From: Amycolatopsis deserti
GTDB lineage: Bacteria > Actinomycetota > Actinomycetes > Mycobacteriales > Pseudonocardiaceae
NCBI RefSeq assembly: GCF_014653945.1
Contig: NZ_BNAU01000007.1
Location: 434,001 to 498,000, forward strand
Length of the DNA stretch: 64,000 nucleotides
Direction: 5' to 3'
Below the pieces are notes generated by a model that did not search any database, was not told the DNA's origin, and worked only from the letters and a program-made list of their open reading frames with translations. Made by a program: the position numbers and the translations under genes. Below are positions 27,701-38,151 of the stretch, piece after piece. Numbering within the stretch: position 1 is the stretch's first letter; each line of letters begins with the position of its first letter.

Positions 27701-28480
27701 GTGACCGCTCGCCTCACCGATCGCACCATCGTGGTGACCGGCGCCGCCCGCGGCATCGGCGCCGGTATCGCTCACGCGATGGCAGCCGAGGGCGCCAACC
27801 TCGTCGTGGTGGACCTCCTCGCCGACGAGGCCGCGGAGACCGCCCAGCGCATCGTCAAGGACGGCGGCAGGGCGGTGTCCATCGCCGCCGACGTCACCGA
27901 CCGGGAGCAGGTTCGCGCCGCGATCGACCTCGCCGTCTCGGAGTTCGGCCGGCTCGACGCCATGTTCAACAACGCCGGCGTCAACGACCCGCGCAACTGG
28001 CTCGACATCGACAAGGACAACTGGGACTTCATCACCGGCGTCAACGGCTGGGGCGTCGTCGTCGGAACCCAGGAGGCCGCCAAGCAGTTCATCGCGCAGG
28101 GCGGCTCCGGCAAGATCATCAACACCGCCTCCATCGCCGGCCGTCAGGGCTACGCCGCCATCGGCCCCTACTGCGCGTCGAAGGCCGCCGTGATCTCCCT
28201 GACCCAGTCCGCCGCCCGCGCGCTGGCCGAGCACAACATCACCGTGAACGGCTTCGCCCCGGGCGTCGTGGACACCCCGCTGTGGGTCGAGCTCGACAAG
28301 GCTCTGGAGAACATCGGCAAACCGGAGCTCAAGTTCGAGGGGATGGCCGCCGACATCCTCCTCGGCCGTCCGAGCCGGCCCGCCGACATCGCCCCGACCG
28401 CGATCTTCCTCGCCGGCCCGGACTCGGACTACATCACCGGCCAGATCATCCCCATCGACGGCGGCATGATCCTCGTCTGA
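27701..28480 (+). CDS. SDR-family NAD(P)-dependent oxidoreductase
   Basis: This is a 259-residue classical short-chain dehydrogenase: cofactor motif [17 protein letters not shown], catalytic Ser in [11 protein letters not shown] and the YCASK Tyr-Lys pair, with [13 protein letters not shown] after it. The end [20 protein letters not shown] is typical of polyol/sugar dehydrogenases (sorbitol, mannitol or glucose-type). GTG 27701 is chosen for AAGGAG six bases upstream. It is the first gene before the GguAB/ChvE-like transporter and is preceded by two LacI-type operators, so oxidation of the imported sugar or polyol is a reasonable guess. Confidence 0.88.
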   Translation: MTARLTDRTIVVTGAARGIGAGIAHAMAAEGANLVVVDLLADEAAETAQRIVKDGGRAVSIAADVTDREQVRAAIDLAVSEFGRLDAMFNNAGVNDPRNWLDIDKDNWDFITGVNGWGVVVGTQEAAKQFIAQGGSGKIINTASIAGRQGYAAIGPYCASKAAVISLTQSAARALAEHNITVNGFAPGVVDTPLWVELDKALENIGKPELKFEGMAADILLGRPSRPADIAPTAIFLAGPDSDYITGQIIPIDGGMILV

Positions 28481-28526
28481 CCCCGGCGCCCGGCCCCGAC
28501 TCCCCCGCCTTCCGAACGGACAGCCC

Positions 28527-30068
28527 ATGACCTCCCCACCCCGGCCCGTGCTCGAAATGCGGGGCATCACGAAAACGTTCGACAGCGCCATCGCGCTCAG
28601 CGACGTGTCCTTCGACGTGCTGCCCGGCGAAGTGCACGCGCTCTGCGGCGAGAACGGCGCCGGCAAGTCCACCCTGATGAAGGTCCTCAGCGGGGTCTAC
28701 GGCCACGGCACCTACGACGGCGAGATCCGGTTCGAGGGCGAACTCCTCCAGCTCAAGGACCTTCGCGACAGCGAGCGCCACGGCATCGTCATCATCCACC
28801 AGGAGCTGGCGCTGAGCCCCCACATGTCCATCGCCGAGAACATCTTCCTCGGCAACGAGCGGCGCGGGCGGTTCGGCCTGATCGACTGGAACCGGACGAA
28901 GCGCGAAGCCGCGGCTCTGCTCAAGCGGGTGGGCCTGCGCGAGGACGTCAGCGCGCCGGTCTCCGGCCTCGGCGTCGGGAAGCAGCAGCTGGTCGAAATC
29001 GCCAAGGCGCTCTCGAAGGAGGTCAAGCTCCTCATCCTCGACGAGCCGACCGCGGCGTTGAACGACGAGGACTCCCAGCACCTGCTGAACCTGGTCGTCG
29101 AGCTGAAGGAACAAGGCATCGCGGCGGTCATCATCAGCCACAAGCTGAACGAGATCGAGCAGATCGCCGACCGGGTGACCGTCATCCGGGACGGCCGGGT
29201 GGTCGAAACCCTCGACACCTCCGACGTCACCGAAGACCGCATCATCGTCGGGATGGTGGGCCGCGACATGGAGCACCGTTATCCGCAGCGCCCCGCCAAG
29301 GAGCTGGGCCGGAGCGTGCTCCGCGTCGAGAACTGGACGGTGTACGACACCCTGGACCCGACCCGGAAGGTCGTCGACTCAGCGAGTTTCGAGGTCCGGG
29401 CCGGCGAGATCCTCGGCGTCTGCGGCCTGGTCGGGTCCGGGCGGACCGAACTCGCCATGAGCCTGTTCGGCCACGCCTTCGGCAGCAACATCACCGGCAC
29501 GACCTGGGTCAACGGCCGCGAGGTCCGGATGAAGACCGTCCGTCAAGCCATCGACTGCGGCCTGGCCTACGCGACCGAGGACCGCAAGGCGCTCGGCCTC
29601 AACATGATCGACGACATCCGGCGCAACATCACCCTCGCTTCCTTGAACAAGGTCACCGCGCGCGGGCTCCTCGACGAGCGCAAGGAGATCGGCGTGGCCA
29701 ACGGCTTCCGGAACTCGATGAACATCAAGGCGCCGTCGGTGTTCGCCCGGGCCGGCCACCTCAGCGGCGGCAACCAGCAGAAGGTCGTCCTCAGCAAGTG
29801 GATCTTCGCCGATCCCGACGTCCTCATCCTCGACGAACCGACGCGCGGCATCGACGTCGGCGCCAAGTACGAGATCTACCACATCATCCACGAGCTGGCC
29901 CGCGACGGTAAGGCCATCCTCGTCGTCTCCTCCGAGCTCCCGGAACTTCTCGGAATCGCAGACCGAATCATGGCCGTGTGTGACGGCCGCATCACCGGCG
30001 ACCTCCCCGTCGAGAGCGCCGACCCGGAGAGCTTGATGCGGCTCATGACCCTGGAGAAAGCACGATGA
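28527..30068 (+). CDS. Sugar ABC transporter ATP-binding protein (GguA/MmsA type)
   Basis: This 513-residue protein has two fused ABC ATPase domains. The N-terminal one has Walker [11 protein letters not shown], signature [10 protein letters not shown] and Walker [12 protein letters not shown]. The C-terminal one has the degenerate Walker [11 protein letters not shown], signature [14 protein letters not shown] and [13 protein letters not shown]. The sequence [12 protein letters not shown] and overall pattern match the multiple-monosaccharide (GguA/ChvE) importer class. The stop overlaps the permease start (ATGA). The energy unit of the first sugar transporter in this window. Confidence 0.92.
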   Translation: MTSPPRPVLEMRGITKTFDSAIALSDVSFDVLPGEVHALCGENGAGKSTLMKVLSGVYGHGTYDGEIRFEGELLQLKDLRDSERHGIVIIHQELALSPHMSIAENIFLGNERRGRFGLIDWNRTKREAAALLKRVGLREDVSAPVSGLGVGKQQLVEIAKALSKEVKLLILDEPTAALNDEDSQHLLNLVVELKEQGIAAVIISHKLNEIEQIADRVTVIRDGRVVETLDTSDVTEDRIIVGMVGRDMEHRYPQRPAKELGRSVLRVENWTVYDTLDPTRKVVDSASFEVRAGEILGVCGLVGSGRTELAMSLFGHAFGSNITGTTWVNGREVRMKTVRQAIDCGLAYATEDRKALGLNMIDDIRRNITLASLNKVTARGLLDERKEIGVANGFRNSMNIKAPSVFARAGHLSGGNQQKVVLSKWIFADPDVLILDEPTRGIDVGAKYEIYHIIHELARDGKAILVVSSELPELLGIADRIMAVCDGRITGDLPVESADPESLMRLMTLEKAR

Positions 30069-31300
30069 GCGCGACCCTGTCCAAAGACGAGCAGAGCACG
30101 CCGGCGCCCCTGGTGGGTATCGAGGAGCACCGGCGCGTGAACCCGTTCGTCGCCGCCCTCTCCCGCAACAGCATGTTCGTGGCCCTCGCCGCGGTGATCG
30201 TGGTGTTCACCCTCACGACTGACGGTGTCATCGTCCGGAACCAGAACGTTTCCAACGTCATCGTGCAGAACGGCTACATCCTCATCCTCGCCATCGGCAT
30301 GGTGATGGTGATCGTCGGCGGGCACATCGACCTGTCCGTGGGGTCCGTGGCCGGATTCGTCAGCTCGGTGTCCGCGGTCATGATGGTGAACCACCACATC
30401 CCCTGGGGCCTCGCGGTCGTGCTGTCCCTGGCGATCGGCGCGGCCGCCGGAGCGTTCCAGGGGTTCTGGATCGCCTACGTGGGCATCCCCTCCTTCATCG
30501 TCACGCTGGCCGGGATGCTCACCTTCCGCGGTCTGACCCTCATGGTCATCGGCCCGACCAACATCGGGTCGTTCCCCCAGGGCTTCACCAAGCTCGGTTC
30601 CGGTTACCTGGGCAACCCGCACCCGGGCGGGGGCACCGACATCCTGACCCTCGTCCTCACCGTGCTCCTCGTGGCCGCGATCGTCGTGACCCGCGTCCGG
30701 GGGCGCATGGCCAGGAAGTCGCACGACGAGCCCGCCGGTTCCCCGGTTCCGTTCGCCCTCGGTCTCATCGCCCTCAGCGCGTCGGTCTTCGCCCTCGGCT
30801 GGGTCCTGGCCAACTACCGCGGCACCCCGATGGTCCTGGTCATCCTGCTCGTGCTGGCCGCGTTGTACACCCTCATCGCCAAGCGGACCTCCCTCGGCCG
30901 GTACGTGTACGCGGTCGGAGGCAACCGCCGCGCGGCCGAGCTGAGCGGTGTCAACGCCAAGCGGATCGACTTCTTCCTCTTCGTGAACATGGGCTTCCTG
31001 GCTGCCTTGGCCGGCCTGGCGTTCACCGCCCGGCTGAACTTGGCGTCCTCCGCCGGCGGTTCCGGGTTCGAGCTCGAGGCCATCGCCGCGGCCTTCGTCG
31101 GGGGTGCCGCCGTCCAGGGCGGCATCGGCACCATCGGCGGCGCCATCATCGGCGGCCTCACCATCGGTGTGATCAACAACGGCATGTCGATCATGGGCCT
31201 CGGCGCCCAATGGCAGCAGGTCGTCCTCGGACTGGTTCTCCTCGTCGTCGTCGCCTTCGACTTCTGGAACAAGAAGCGACGCGGCCGGCAGAGCGTCTGA
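30065..31300 (+). CDS. Sugar ABC transporter permease (GguB type)
   Basis: The 411-residue permease has about ten membrane helices and belongs to the branched-chain/ribose (BPD_transp_2) group, with the motifs [15 protein letters not shown] and the cytoplasmic loop [20 protein letters not shown]. The length above 400, with an extra central loop ([20 protein letters not shown]), is characteristic of GguB/XylH-like permeases rather than RbsC. The N-terminus is a 35-residue cytoplasmic extension. ATG 30065 overlaps the ATPase stop. Confidence 0.92.
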   Translation: MSATLSKDEQSTPAPLVGIEEHRRVNPFVAALSRNSMFVALAAVIVVFTLTTDGVIVRNQNVSNVIVQNGYILILAIGMVMVIVGGHIDLSVGSVAGFVSSVSAVMMVNHHIPWGLAVVLSLAIGAAAGAFQGFWIAYVGIPSFIVTLAGMLTFRGLTLMVIGPTNIGSFPQGFTKLGSGYLGNPHPGGGTDILTLVLTVLLVAAIVVTRVRGRMARKSHDEPAGSPVPFALGLIALSASVFALGWVLANYRGTPMVLVILLVLAALYTLIAKRTSLGRYVYAVGGNRRAAELSGVNAKRIDFFLFVNMGFLAALAGLAFTARLNLASSAGGSGFELEAIAAAFVGGAAVQGGIGTIGGAIIGGLTIGVINNGMSIMGLGAQWQQVVLGLVLLVVVAFDFWNKKRRGRQSV

Positions 31301-31328
31301 GCCAAAACGATCGGAAGGGACAACGTCC

Positions 31329-32423
31329 GTGAAAAAGGTCCTGTTGGCCGTCACCGGCCTGGCGCTCGCCACAGCGCTCGCCGGATGTGGCGGGGGTGAG
31401 TCCGGTGACAGTGGAACCATCGGCATCCTGATGCCCAGCACCACCAACGCCCGCTGGCAGATCGAGGCCGACCAGATGACCGCGACCTTCAAAGAACGCG
31501 GTTACGACACCTCGGTCCAGTACGCCAACGACGACGCGCCCACCCAGGTGTCCCAACTGGAGGACATGGTCACCAAGGGCGTCAAAGCGCTCGTGGTGGT
31601 GGCGGTGGACGGCAAAGCTCTCGGCGGCCCGCTCGCCGACGCCAAGGCGAGCAACATCCCGGTGGTCGCCTACACCCGGCTCCTGCAGCAGACCGACGCC
31701 GTCGACTTCTACACGACGTTCGACTACAAGAAGTACGGCGCGCTGAGCGGCACCGCCATCCTCCAGGGCCTGGGCATCCAGGACGCGGACGGCAAGGACA
31801 CCGGGAAGACGGGCCCGTTCAACATCGAGATCGTCAACGGCAGCCCGATCGACTCGGTGGCGCACGACATGTGGGAGGGCTACCGGTCGACCCTCCAGCC
31901 CTACCTCGACCGCGGGACACTGCGCGTCCTGTCCGGCCAGGACACCTTCGACCAGTCCGCGACGCTGAACTGGAACCCCGAGACGGCCCAGAAGCGCATG
32001 GAGAACATCATCACCAAGACCTACTCCGGCGGTGCGAAGCTCGACGCGGTCTGGGTTCCCTACGACGGTCTGACCCGCGGCGTCATCTCGGCTCTCACCA
32101 GCTCCGGCTTCAGCCCCGGCACCGACCGCTGGCCTCTGCTGACCGGTGGCGACGCCGAAGTGGACTCGGTCAAGGCGATCCTCGCGGGTCAGCAGTACTC
32201 GACCGTGTACCTGGACTACAAGACACTGGCCAAGGGCACGGCTGAGCTCGTCGCCGACCAGCTCGACGGAAAGGGCTTCCCGGCGGGCGACACCGAGTAC
32301 GACAACGGGACCACGAAGGTCCGGACCAAGCTCTTCGACCTGAGCCTGGTGCGCGACGACGACGTGAAGCCGGTCCTGGTCGACCGGGGCTTCTACACCG
32401 CCGACCAGGTCGGTCTCAAGTAG
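31329..32423 (+). CDS. Sugar-binding lipoprotein (ChvE type)
   Basis: This 364-residue periplasmic-type binding protein has a lipoprotein signal peptide (LLAVTGLALATALAGCGGG; lipobox LAGC, Cys near residue 21). The mature part begins GTIGILMPSTTNARWQIEAD and contains VVAVDGKALGGPLADAK, FNIEIVNGSPIDS, LTGGDAEVDSVKAIL and TVYLDYKTLAKGTAEL, the pattern of ChvE/multiple-monosaccharide binding proteins. GTG 31329 follows GGAAGGGA. It is the last gene of the transporter operon and is followed by a bidirectional hairpin. Confidence 0.92.
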   Translation: MKKVLLAVTGLALATALAGCGGGESGDSGTIGILMPSTTNARWQIEADQMTATFKERGYDTSVQYANDDAPTQVSQLEDMVTKGVKALVVVAVDGKALGGPLADAKASNIPVVAYTRLLQQTDAVDFYTTFDYKKYGALSGTAILQGLGIQDADGKDTGKTGPFNIEIVNGSPIDSVAHDMWEGYRSTLQPYLDRGTLRVLSGQDTFDQSATLNWNPETAQKRMENIITKTYSGGAKLDAVWVPYDGLTRGVISALTSSGFSPGTDRWPLLTGGDAEVDSVKAILAGQQYSTVYLDYKTLAKGTAELVADQLDGKGFPAGDTEYDNGTTKVRTKLFDLSLVRDDDVKPVLVDRGFYTADQVGLK

Positions 32424-32434
32424 ATCACCCATCC

Positions 32435-32474
32435 GGTTGTGGGCCGTCGGCGAAGTGTCCGGCGGCCCACAACC
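32435..32474. terminator. Bidirectional hairpin between the transporter and lipoate-ligase genes
   Basis: Arms GGTTGTGGGCCG (32435-32446) and CGGCCCACAACC (32463-32474) are perfect 12-bp complements with a 16-base loop. It sits between two convergent genes and can end both transcripts. Confidence 0.75.
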
Positions 32475-32493
32475 GTGTGCGCGTTCCCGGGGT

Positions 32494-33231
32494 TCACACG
32501 AGGTGGCGCGGCAACAGGTCCTGCGCGGCCGCGAGGGTGCTGCTCTCGAACGGGGTCGCCGGCCGGGAGCACACGCCGTGCGCGGCCCGGATCCGGTGCT
32601 CGACTTCGGCGACTCCGCAGCCCGGGACCTCGTCCGCGACCGAGCCGACGGTGTCCGGGTCGAACGGCAGGTCGAGCGCGGCGTAGACGTCGGTCAGCAC
32701 ACGCCGGAGGGGCTCGGCGTCGTCGATGACGATCAGCGCGCTGAACAGCCACCCGTTGCGCACGACGCGCTGCGCCGTGCCGACGAGCTTCACGACCGAG
32801 CGGGCGTTGACGCTGTGCTCTCCCGCGCAGTACTCACCGGGGACGGCACCGACCCGTGCGTCGACACCCAGCTCGCGGAGCGCGGCTGCGTAGAGGTCAC
32901 CGAAGCGGGCGAACCTGTCGTTGAGCCCTGCCGCGGCAGGCGTCTGATGCCGGACGTGGTCGATGACGAGCGCGTTGCCGGTGTAGGCCACCGCGCGCCC
33001 GCCGACGCCGCGGACGCACGTCTCGAACCCTGCCGCGACGGCCGACTCGACGGCGGCCGGGAACCCCGGCCGGTGCGTGTCCCGGCGGCCGAACACCACT
33101 GCCGGGCCGGCGGGACGGTAGACGCGCAGCGTCTCCGGGATTTCCTCGTCAGCGGCTTGGCGCAGCAATGCGGAAGTGACAGCGAGCTCCGCGACCTCCG
33201 AAGCACCGGCCCTGCCGGCGTGCAACCGCAT
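32494..33231 (-). CDS. Lipoate-protein ligase family protein
   Basis: This is a 245-residue enzyme of the biotin/lipoate A/B ligase fold. It has the substrate-binding segment VRGVGGRAVAYTGNALVIDH, corresponding to RRxxGGxAVxH of LplA, and the catalytic Lys in SVVKLVGTAQRVVRNGWLFS. It should attach lipoate or octanoate to the lipoyl domain of the E2 encoded two genes upstream. It is the last gene of the dehydrogenase operon, 34 bp after the E3 gene, which argues for a dedicated lipoylation enzyme. ATG 33231. Confidence 0.88.
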   Translation of the reverse strand: MRLHAGRAGASEVAELAVTSALLRQAADEEIPETLRVYRPAGPAVVFGRRDTHRPGFPAAVESAVAAGFETCVRGVGGRAVAYTGNALVIDHVRHQTPAAAGLNDRFARFGDLYAAALRELGVDARVGAVPGEYCAGEHSVNARSVVKLVGTAQRVVRNGWLFSALIVIDDAEPLRRVLTDVYAALDLPFDPDTVGSVADEVPGCGVAEVEHRIRAAHGVCSRPATPFESSTLAAAQDLLPRHLV

Positions 33232-33265
33232 ACGACCTGCCTACCAGATGGGCAGCCGCACCGGC

Positions 33266-34633
33266 TCATCCATGGGCGTGCAGGGGCTTCCCGGACAGCG
33301 CGAGAGCCGCTTCGCCGAGCGCCTCGTTCTGCGTGGGATGGGCGTGGATGAAGCGGGCGACGTCGTCGGGGAGGGCTTCCCAGTTGACCATCAGCGCCGC
33401 CTCGCCGACCTGCTCGCCCATGCGGGCCCCGATCATGTGGACCCCGACGATGGGGCCGTCCGGCTCGCGAACCAGCTTCACGAAACCGGTGGTGCCCAGG
33501 ATCTGGCTCTTGCCGTTGCCGCCCAGGTGGTACTCGTAGGTGCCGACATCGCCGAACCGCTCGCGCGCCTGGGACTCGGTGAGGCCGACCGACGCGATCT
33601 CGGGGTCGCAGTAGGTGACGCGCGGGATGCTGCTGTCCTCGACCGGCGGCGGGTTCAGTCCGGCGATCTGCTCGGCGACGAAGATGCCGTGAGCGAAGCC
33701 GCGATGAGCCAGCTGGAGGCCGGCGACCAGGTCGCCGACCGCGTACACGTGCGGCACCGAGGTGCGCAGCCGCTCGTCGGTCGCGACCCAGCCACGGTCG
33801 AGCCGGATTCCGTTCTCCGCGAACCCCAGTCCCGCGGACGCGGGGCCGCGACCGACCGCGACGAGCACGAGGTCGGCCGGGATCGTGTCGCCGTTGTCCA
33901 GACTCACCAGCACGCCGTCGCGGGTCTGCTCGACGGCGTTGAACCGGGTGCCGGTGCGGAACCGGATGCCGCGCTTGCGGAACGCGCGCTCCAGCTGTTT
34001 GCCGATGGCCGGGTCCTCCAGCGGGACCAGCGATGGAAGTGCCTCGACGATCGTGACCTCGGCGCCGAAGGACTTCCACACGGACGCGAACTCCACGCCG
34101 ATGACGCTGCCGCCGATGATGACGACGCTGGCGGGCACCTCGGTGAGCCGCAGCGCGTCGTCGCTGGTGATCACGCGGCCGCCGGTCTCCAGGCCGGGCA
34201 GGGTGCGGGCGGTGGAGCCGGTCGCGAGGACGAGGTCGGTGGCGGTGTAGCGCTCCCCCTCGACGTCCACGGTCGTCGGGCCGGCCAGCTTCCCCTCGCC
34301 GGAGACCAGGGTGATCCCGCCCGCCTTCACGAGTCCCTGGAGGCCCTGGTGGAGGCGGTCGACGACCCCGTTCTGATAGGCGTTGACGCCGGCCATGTCG
34401 ATGCCCTCGAACGTGGTCCGGACGCCGTGTGCGGAGCCGGCCCGCGCGGCGTCGGCGAGCTCGGCCGCGTGCAACAGCGCCTTGGTCGGCACGCAGCCGC
34501 GGTGCAGGCAGGTGCCGCCGAGCCGGTCGCGCTCGATGAGCGCGACCGACTTTCCGAGCTGGGCGGCGCGCAGGGCGGTCGCGTAGCCACCGCTGCCGCC
34601 GCCGAGGACGACGACGTCGAAGTCGTGGGTCAT
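33266..34633 (-). CDS. lpdA: Dihydrolipoyl dehydrogenase (E3)
   Basis: The 455-residue flavoprotein reoxidises dihydrolipoyl-E2 with NAD+. FAD motif GGGSGGYATALRAA, redox disulphide C42/C47 in GGTCLHRGCVPTK, NAD motif VIIGGSVIGVEFAS, VPHVYAVGDL, and the C-terminal His-Glu pair in HAHPTQNEALGEA are all present. ATG 34633. It lies 41 bp after the E2 gene. Probably specific for this complex, as a housekeeping copy is expected elsewhere. Confidence 0.95.
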   Translation of the reverse strand: MTHDFDVVVLGGGSGGYATALRAAQLGKSVALIERDRLGGTCLHRGCVPTKALLHAAELADAARAGSAHGVRTTFEGIDMAGVNAYQNGVVDRLHQGLQGLVKAGGITLVSGEGKLAGPTTVDVEGERYTATDLVLATGSTARTLPGLETGGRVITSDDALRLTEVPASVVIIGGSVIGVEFASVWKSFGAEVTIVEALPSLVPLEDPAIGKQLERAFRKRGIRFRTGTRFNAVEQTRDGVLVSLDNGDTIPADLVLVAVGRGPASAGLGFAENGIRLDRGWVATDERLRTSVPHVYAVGDLVAGLQLAHRGFAHGIFVAEQIAGLNPPPVEDSSIPRVTYCDPEIASVGLTESQARERFGDVGTYEYHLGGNGKSQILGTTGFVKLVREPDGPIVGVHMIGARMGEQVGEAALMVNWEALPDDVARFIHAHPTQNEALGEAALALSGKPLHAHG

Positions 34634-34674
34634 GATCTCTCCTGGCCGGTATTGGTCGTGGGTCGCGGCCGTGG

Positions 34675-35907
34675 TCAGACGACCAGGCTCAGCGGGTTCT
34701 CGATCGCGGTGACGAGGGCGTCCATCCACTGCGCCGCGAGTGCGCCGTCGATCGCGCGGTGGTCGACCGACATCACGAGCTGGACCGCGGTGCGGACCGT
34801 CACCTCGTCCCCCACCACGACCGGCGTGGGGCGGCCGGCCCCGACGGCGAGGATCGCCGATTGGGGCGGGTTGATGATGGCCGAGAACTCGTCGACCCCG
34901 TACATGCCGAGGTTCGAGATGGTGATCGAACCGCCCTCGAGGTCCTCCTGCTGGAGGCGGCCGGCGTCGGCCCGCTCGACGTGGGTCTTCACCTGGGCAG
35001 AGATCGCCGAGAGCGAGGATTTCTCGACGCCGCGCAGCACCGGGGTCACCAGACCCCGCCCGGAGGCGATGGCCACCGAGATGTCGACGCTGTCGAAGCG
35101 GCGCAGGGCGTCGTCGGTCCAGATGACGTTCGCGTCCGGCACCCGCGTGTGTGCCACGGCGATGGCCCGGATGAGGAAGTCGTTGACCGAGATCTTCGCG
35201 GGCGAGGTGGCGTTGATCCGGCCACGCAGCTCGAGCAGTTCGTCGAGAACCGCGGTGCGCTTGACGTAGAAGTGCGGGATTTCCTGCTTGCTCTGCGTGA
35301 GCCGTCGCGCGATCGCGCGCCGCAGTCGCGTGTGCTCGACGTCGGTCCAGCCGGTCACCGCCTCGGTGGCCGGCGCGACCGGTGCCGGCGATTCGTCGCG
35401 GCCCCCGCTCGTCGCCGGTGCGGCGGCGACGAGGGCCTCGACGTCCCGGCGCCGGATGCGGCCGTGGGGACCGCTCCCGGTCAGGCCGTCGGGGCTGAGC
35501 CCGGCCTCCCGCAGCAGCTTGCGGGCGATGGGGGTGATGAAGACCCGCGACTGCTCGGTCGTGCCGATCGGCCGGACAGCGGGCGGCTCGGTACTGGGAA
35601 CGCGGGAGGGGCCCGGCCCGTTCACGCCCAGCTCGGCGAGCAGGGCGTCGAGGTCCGCGGTGAGCTCGTCGGCGCTGCCGAGCAGGGCCATGGGCGCTCC
35701 GACGTCGACGGTCGAGCCGGGCTCCACGAGAGCGCGCAGCAGTGTGGCGCCCTTCTCTGCCTCCATCTCGACGACCGCCTTCTCGGTCTCGATGACGGCG
35801 ATCGCCTCGCCCGCCTTGAACTCGTCCCCCACGTCGACGAGCCACTCGCCGACGACGACCTCGGTCGCTCCGGCAGCCACCTCCGGCACCGGCAACAGCT
35901 CAGCCAT
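34675..35907 (-). CDS. Dihydrolipoamide acyltransferase (E2) of a 2-oxoacid dehydrogenase complex
   Basis: The 410-residue E2 has one lipoyl domain (acceptor Lys43 in VIETEKAVVEME), a linker, a peripheral subunit-binding domain (VFITPIARKLLREAGL with LTGSGPHGRIRRRDVE) and a catalytic domain ending with SVDHRAIDGALAAQWM, where His383 of DHRAIDG is the catalytic residue. The single lipoyl domain and overall length fit acetoin/branched-chain type complexes rather than the three-lipoyl actinobacterial PDH/ODH. Located 42 bp after the E1 gene. Confidence 0.93.
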   Translation of the reverse strand: MAELLPVPEVAAGATEVVVGEWLVDVGDEFKAGEAIAVIETEKAVVEMEAEKGATLLRALVEPGSTVDVGAPMALLGSADELTADLDALLAELGVNGPGPSRVPSTEPPAVRPIGTTEQSRVFITPIARKLLREAGLSPDGLTGSGPHGRIRRRDVEALVAAAPATSGGRDESPAPVAPATEAVTGWTDVEHTRLRRAIARRLTQSKQEIPHFYVKRTAVLDELLELRGRINATSPAKISVNDFLIRAIAVAHTRVPDANVIWTDDALRRFDSVDISVAIASGRGLVTPVLRGVEKSSLSAISAQVKTHVERADAGRLQQEDLEGGSITISNLGMYGVDEFSAIINPPQSAILAVGAGRPTPVVVGDEVTVRTAVQLVMSVDHRAIDGALAAQWMDALVTAIENPLSLVV

Positions 35908-35949
35908 GGAATCGTCCTCGTCTCTCAGTCGGTAGCGGTTGGGGCGGGG

Positions 35950-38130
35950 TCACTCGGCGGCGATGCGCCGCAGGGCGGTGACGACCTCGTCGGTCTTCGC
36001 GATGGCGGCGCGCTCGAGCACCTTGCTGATGCTCGGTGACGCCTCGGCGCCGGTGACCCGCTCGACGGGGGCGTCCAGCCAGTCGAAGAGGCGGCGCTGG
36101 ATCTCGTCGGCCAGCCAGCCGCCGTAGGAGGTGCCGATCGCGCCCTGCTCGACGAGGAGGACCCGGTTGGTCTTCCGCACGCTCTCCTCGATCGTCGCCC
36201 AGTCGAGGGAGGCGCGGTCCAGCCAGCGCAGGTCGATGAGGTCGGCGGAGAGCTCGGGGACCTGGTCGAGCGCCTCCAGGCAGTGGCCGACCATGGACAG
36301 GTAGGAGATGACCGTGAGGTCGGAGCCCTCCCGGCGCACGGCCGCCTTGCCGACGGGCAGGTGGTAGTCGAGGTCCTCGACCGGGCCGACGCCGGTTGAG
36401 GTGTAGAGGTCGACGTGCTCGAGCACGACCACCGGGTCCTCGCAGGCGAGCGCGGTGTTCATCAACCCGACGTAGTCGTAGGGCGTGGACGGGGCGACCA
36501 CTCGCAGCCCGGGCGCGGTGGTCAGGATGCCGGCGGGGTCCATCGAGTGCTGGGAGCCGTAGCCGGTCCCGGCGGCGAGTTTGCTGCGCAGCACGAACGG
36601 GACAGCGCTTTCCCCGCCGAACATGTGGCGGGCCTTGGCGATCTGGTTGAACAACTGGTCCGCGGCGACCCACATGAAGTCGGCGTACATGAACTCCACG
36701 ACCGGGTGGAACCTGCCGTCGAGCGCCATCCCGCCGCCGAGCCCGGCGAACGCGTTCTCGCTGATCGGTGTGCCGAGGACCCGGTCGGGGAAGAGCTCGA
36801 GGGCACGCTTCGTCGCGCCGTTGGTGCCGCCCTTGAGACCGTCGACGTCCTCACCCATCACGACGATGCGGCTGTCGGTCTCCATCCGCCGTCCCATCAC
36901 GTCGCTGACGACGTCGATGAACCGCCGCTCGCCGAGCTCACCGGTGAACTCGTCCTGGTCCTCGAACCGGAGCCCGTCGAGCTCGGAGAGGTCACCGCGG
37001 ACGCCGACGTCGACGAAGCCGGTGTCGGGCCACAGGTCGGCCCGGATGCGGCGCTGTCCCGGTTTGCCCCCGGCGACCGGCTCCAGCAGTCCGTCACCGA
37101 TGCCGGACATGACGGCGTCGGCCTCGGCTTTCGCCGCGTCGATCGCCTCGGCGGTGAGCAGGCCGCGCTCGACGACGGCCGCGCGCAGCTGGTCGATGGC
37201 GTCGCGCTCCCGCCACGCCTTTTCCTCGGCCTTGGAGCGATAGCCGAAGGCGGAACCGGGGAAGGCGCCGTTCTGGTGGTAGTACCGGTAGAGATCGGCC
37301 TCGATGATCGTCGGGCCGTGGCCGGCGCGCATGTGGCCGACCGCCTCGGTCATCGCGGTGTGCACGGCGAGCGCGTCCATGCCGTCGACGCGCCAGCTCG
37401 GGATGCCGAAGCCCGGGCCGCGCGCGGAAAGCCGGGTCTCCGCGGTGGCCTTGGCGACCGGCGTCGAGACGGCGTACTGGTTGTTCTCGATGAAGAAGCA
37501 GACCGGCAGCTTCCAGGCGGCCGCGAGGTTGAAGGTCTCCAGGACGGAGCCGATGTTGACCGCCCCGTCGCCGAAGTAGGTGACCGAGACGGCGTCCGTT
37601 CCGGCGTGCTTCATGTTCCAGGCGAAGCCGGCGGCCTGCGGGACGCCGCCACCGACGATGGCGTTGGTGCCCATCGCGCCGGCCTCGCGCCACTGCAGGT
37701 GCATGGACCCGCCGCGCCCGCGGCAGAAGCCGTCGGCGAGGCCGCAGATCTCGGCGAGCGTGCGGCGGAACACCTCGTGCACCTCGGGCGTGATCTCCGG
37801 AAGGGCACCGGGCTTCGGCTGGAGGACGTGGCCGACCGCCTTGGCGAGGAACTGGTGGTGGCCGCGGTGGGATCCGTTGACGAAGTCGTCCGAGCGCAGC
37901 GGGAGGATCGAGCCGACGGCGCCGCCCTCCTGACCCACGCTGGAGTGGGCCGGGCCGTGGATGAGGCCCTGGCCGGCGAGTTCGAGCACGTACTCCTCGA
38001 ACGAGCGGATCCACTGGGCGCGCCCGAGCAGCTGCAGAAGCACATCCGGATCGGCCTCCGACCAGTCCCGCGCGCCGGTGGTGAGCTCCACCCAGGGTGC
38101 GCCGGGGACCAGGTCCGTGTGCGTCGTCAT
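35950..38130 (-). CDS. 2-oxoacid dehydrogenase E1, alpha and beta subunits fused
   Basis: This 726-residue thiamine-diphosphate enzyme joins E1-alpha (residues 1 to about 350) and E1-beta (from about 400) in one chain. The alpha half has the ThDP motif GDGA (187-190) to NN (216-217) and the RGHHQF segment; the beta half has ISENAFAGLGGGMALDGRFH, EFMYADFMWVAADQLFNQIA and LIDLRWLDRASLDW. Fusion of the subunits is seen in some actinobacterial and Bacteroidetes enzymes of the acetoin/branched-chain group. It starts the four-gene operon E1-E2-E3-lipoate ligase. The oxoacid (or acetoin) substrate cannot be read from sequence. ATG 38130 lies next to a GntR-type palindrome. Confidence 0.92.
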   Translation of the reverse strand: MTTHTDLVPGAPWVELTTGARDWSEADPDVLLQLLGRAQWIRSFEEYVLELAGQGLIHGPAHSSVGQEGGAVGSILPLRSDDFVNGSHRGHHQFLAKAVGHVLQPKPGALPEITPEVHEVFRRTLAEICGLADGFCRGRGGSMHLQWREAGAMGTNAIVGGGVPQAAGFAWNMKHAGTDAVSVTYFGDGAVNIGSVLETFNLAAAWKLPVCFFIENNQYAVSTPVAKATAETRLSARGPGFGIPSWRVDGMDALAVHTAMTEAVGHMRAGHGPTIIEADLYRYYHQNGAFPGSAFGYRSKAEEKAWRERDAIDQLRAAVVERGLLTAEAIDAAKAEADAVMSGIGDGLLEPVAGGKPGQRRIRADLWPDTGFVDVGVRGDLSELDGLRFEDQDEFTGELGERRFIDVVSDVMGRRMETDSRIVVMGEDVDGLKGGTNGATKRALELFPDRVLGTPISENAFAGLGGGMALDGRFHPVVEFMYADFMWVAADQLFNQIAKARHMFGGESAVPFVLRSKLAAGTGYGSQHSMDPAGILTTAPGLRVVAPSTPYDYVGLMNTALACEDPVVVLEHVDLYTSTGVGPVEDLDYHLPVGKAAVRREGSDLTVISYLSMVGHCLEALDQVPELSADLIDLRWLDRASLDWATIEESVRKTNRVLLVEQGAIGTSYGGWLADEIQRRLFDWLDAPVERVTGAEASPSISKVLERAAIAKTDEVVTALRRIAAE

Positions 38131-38151
38131 CGCGCTTCTCCCAAAACTGTC

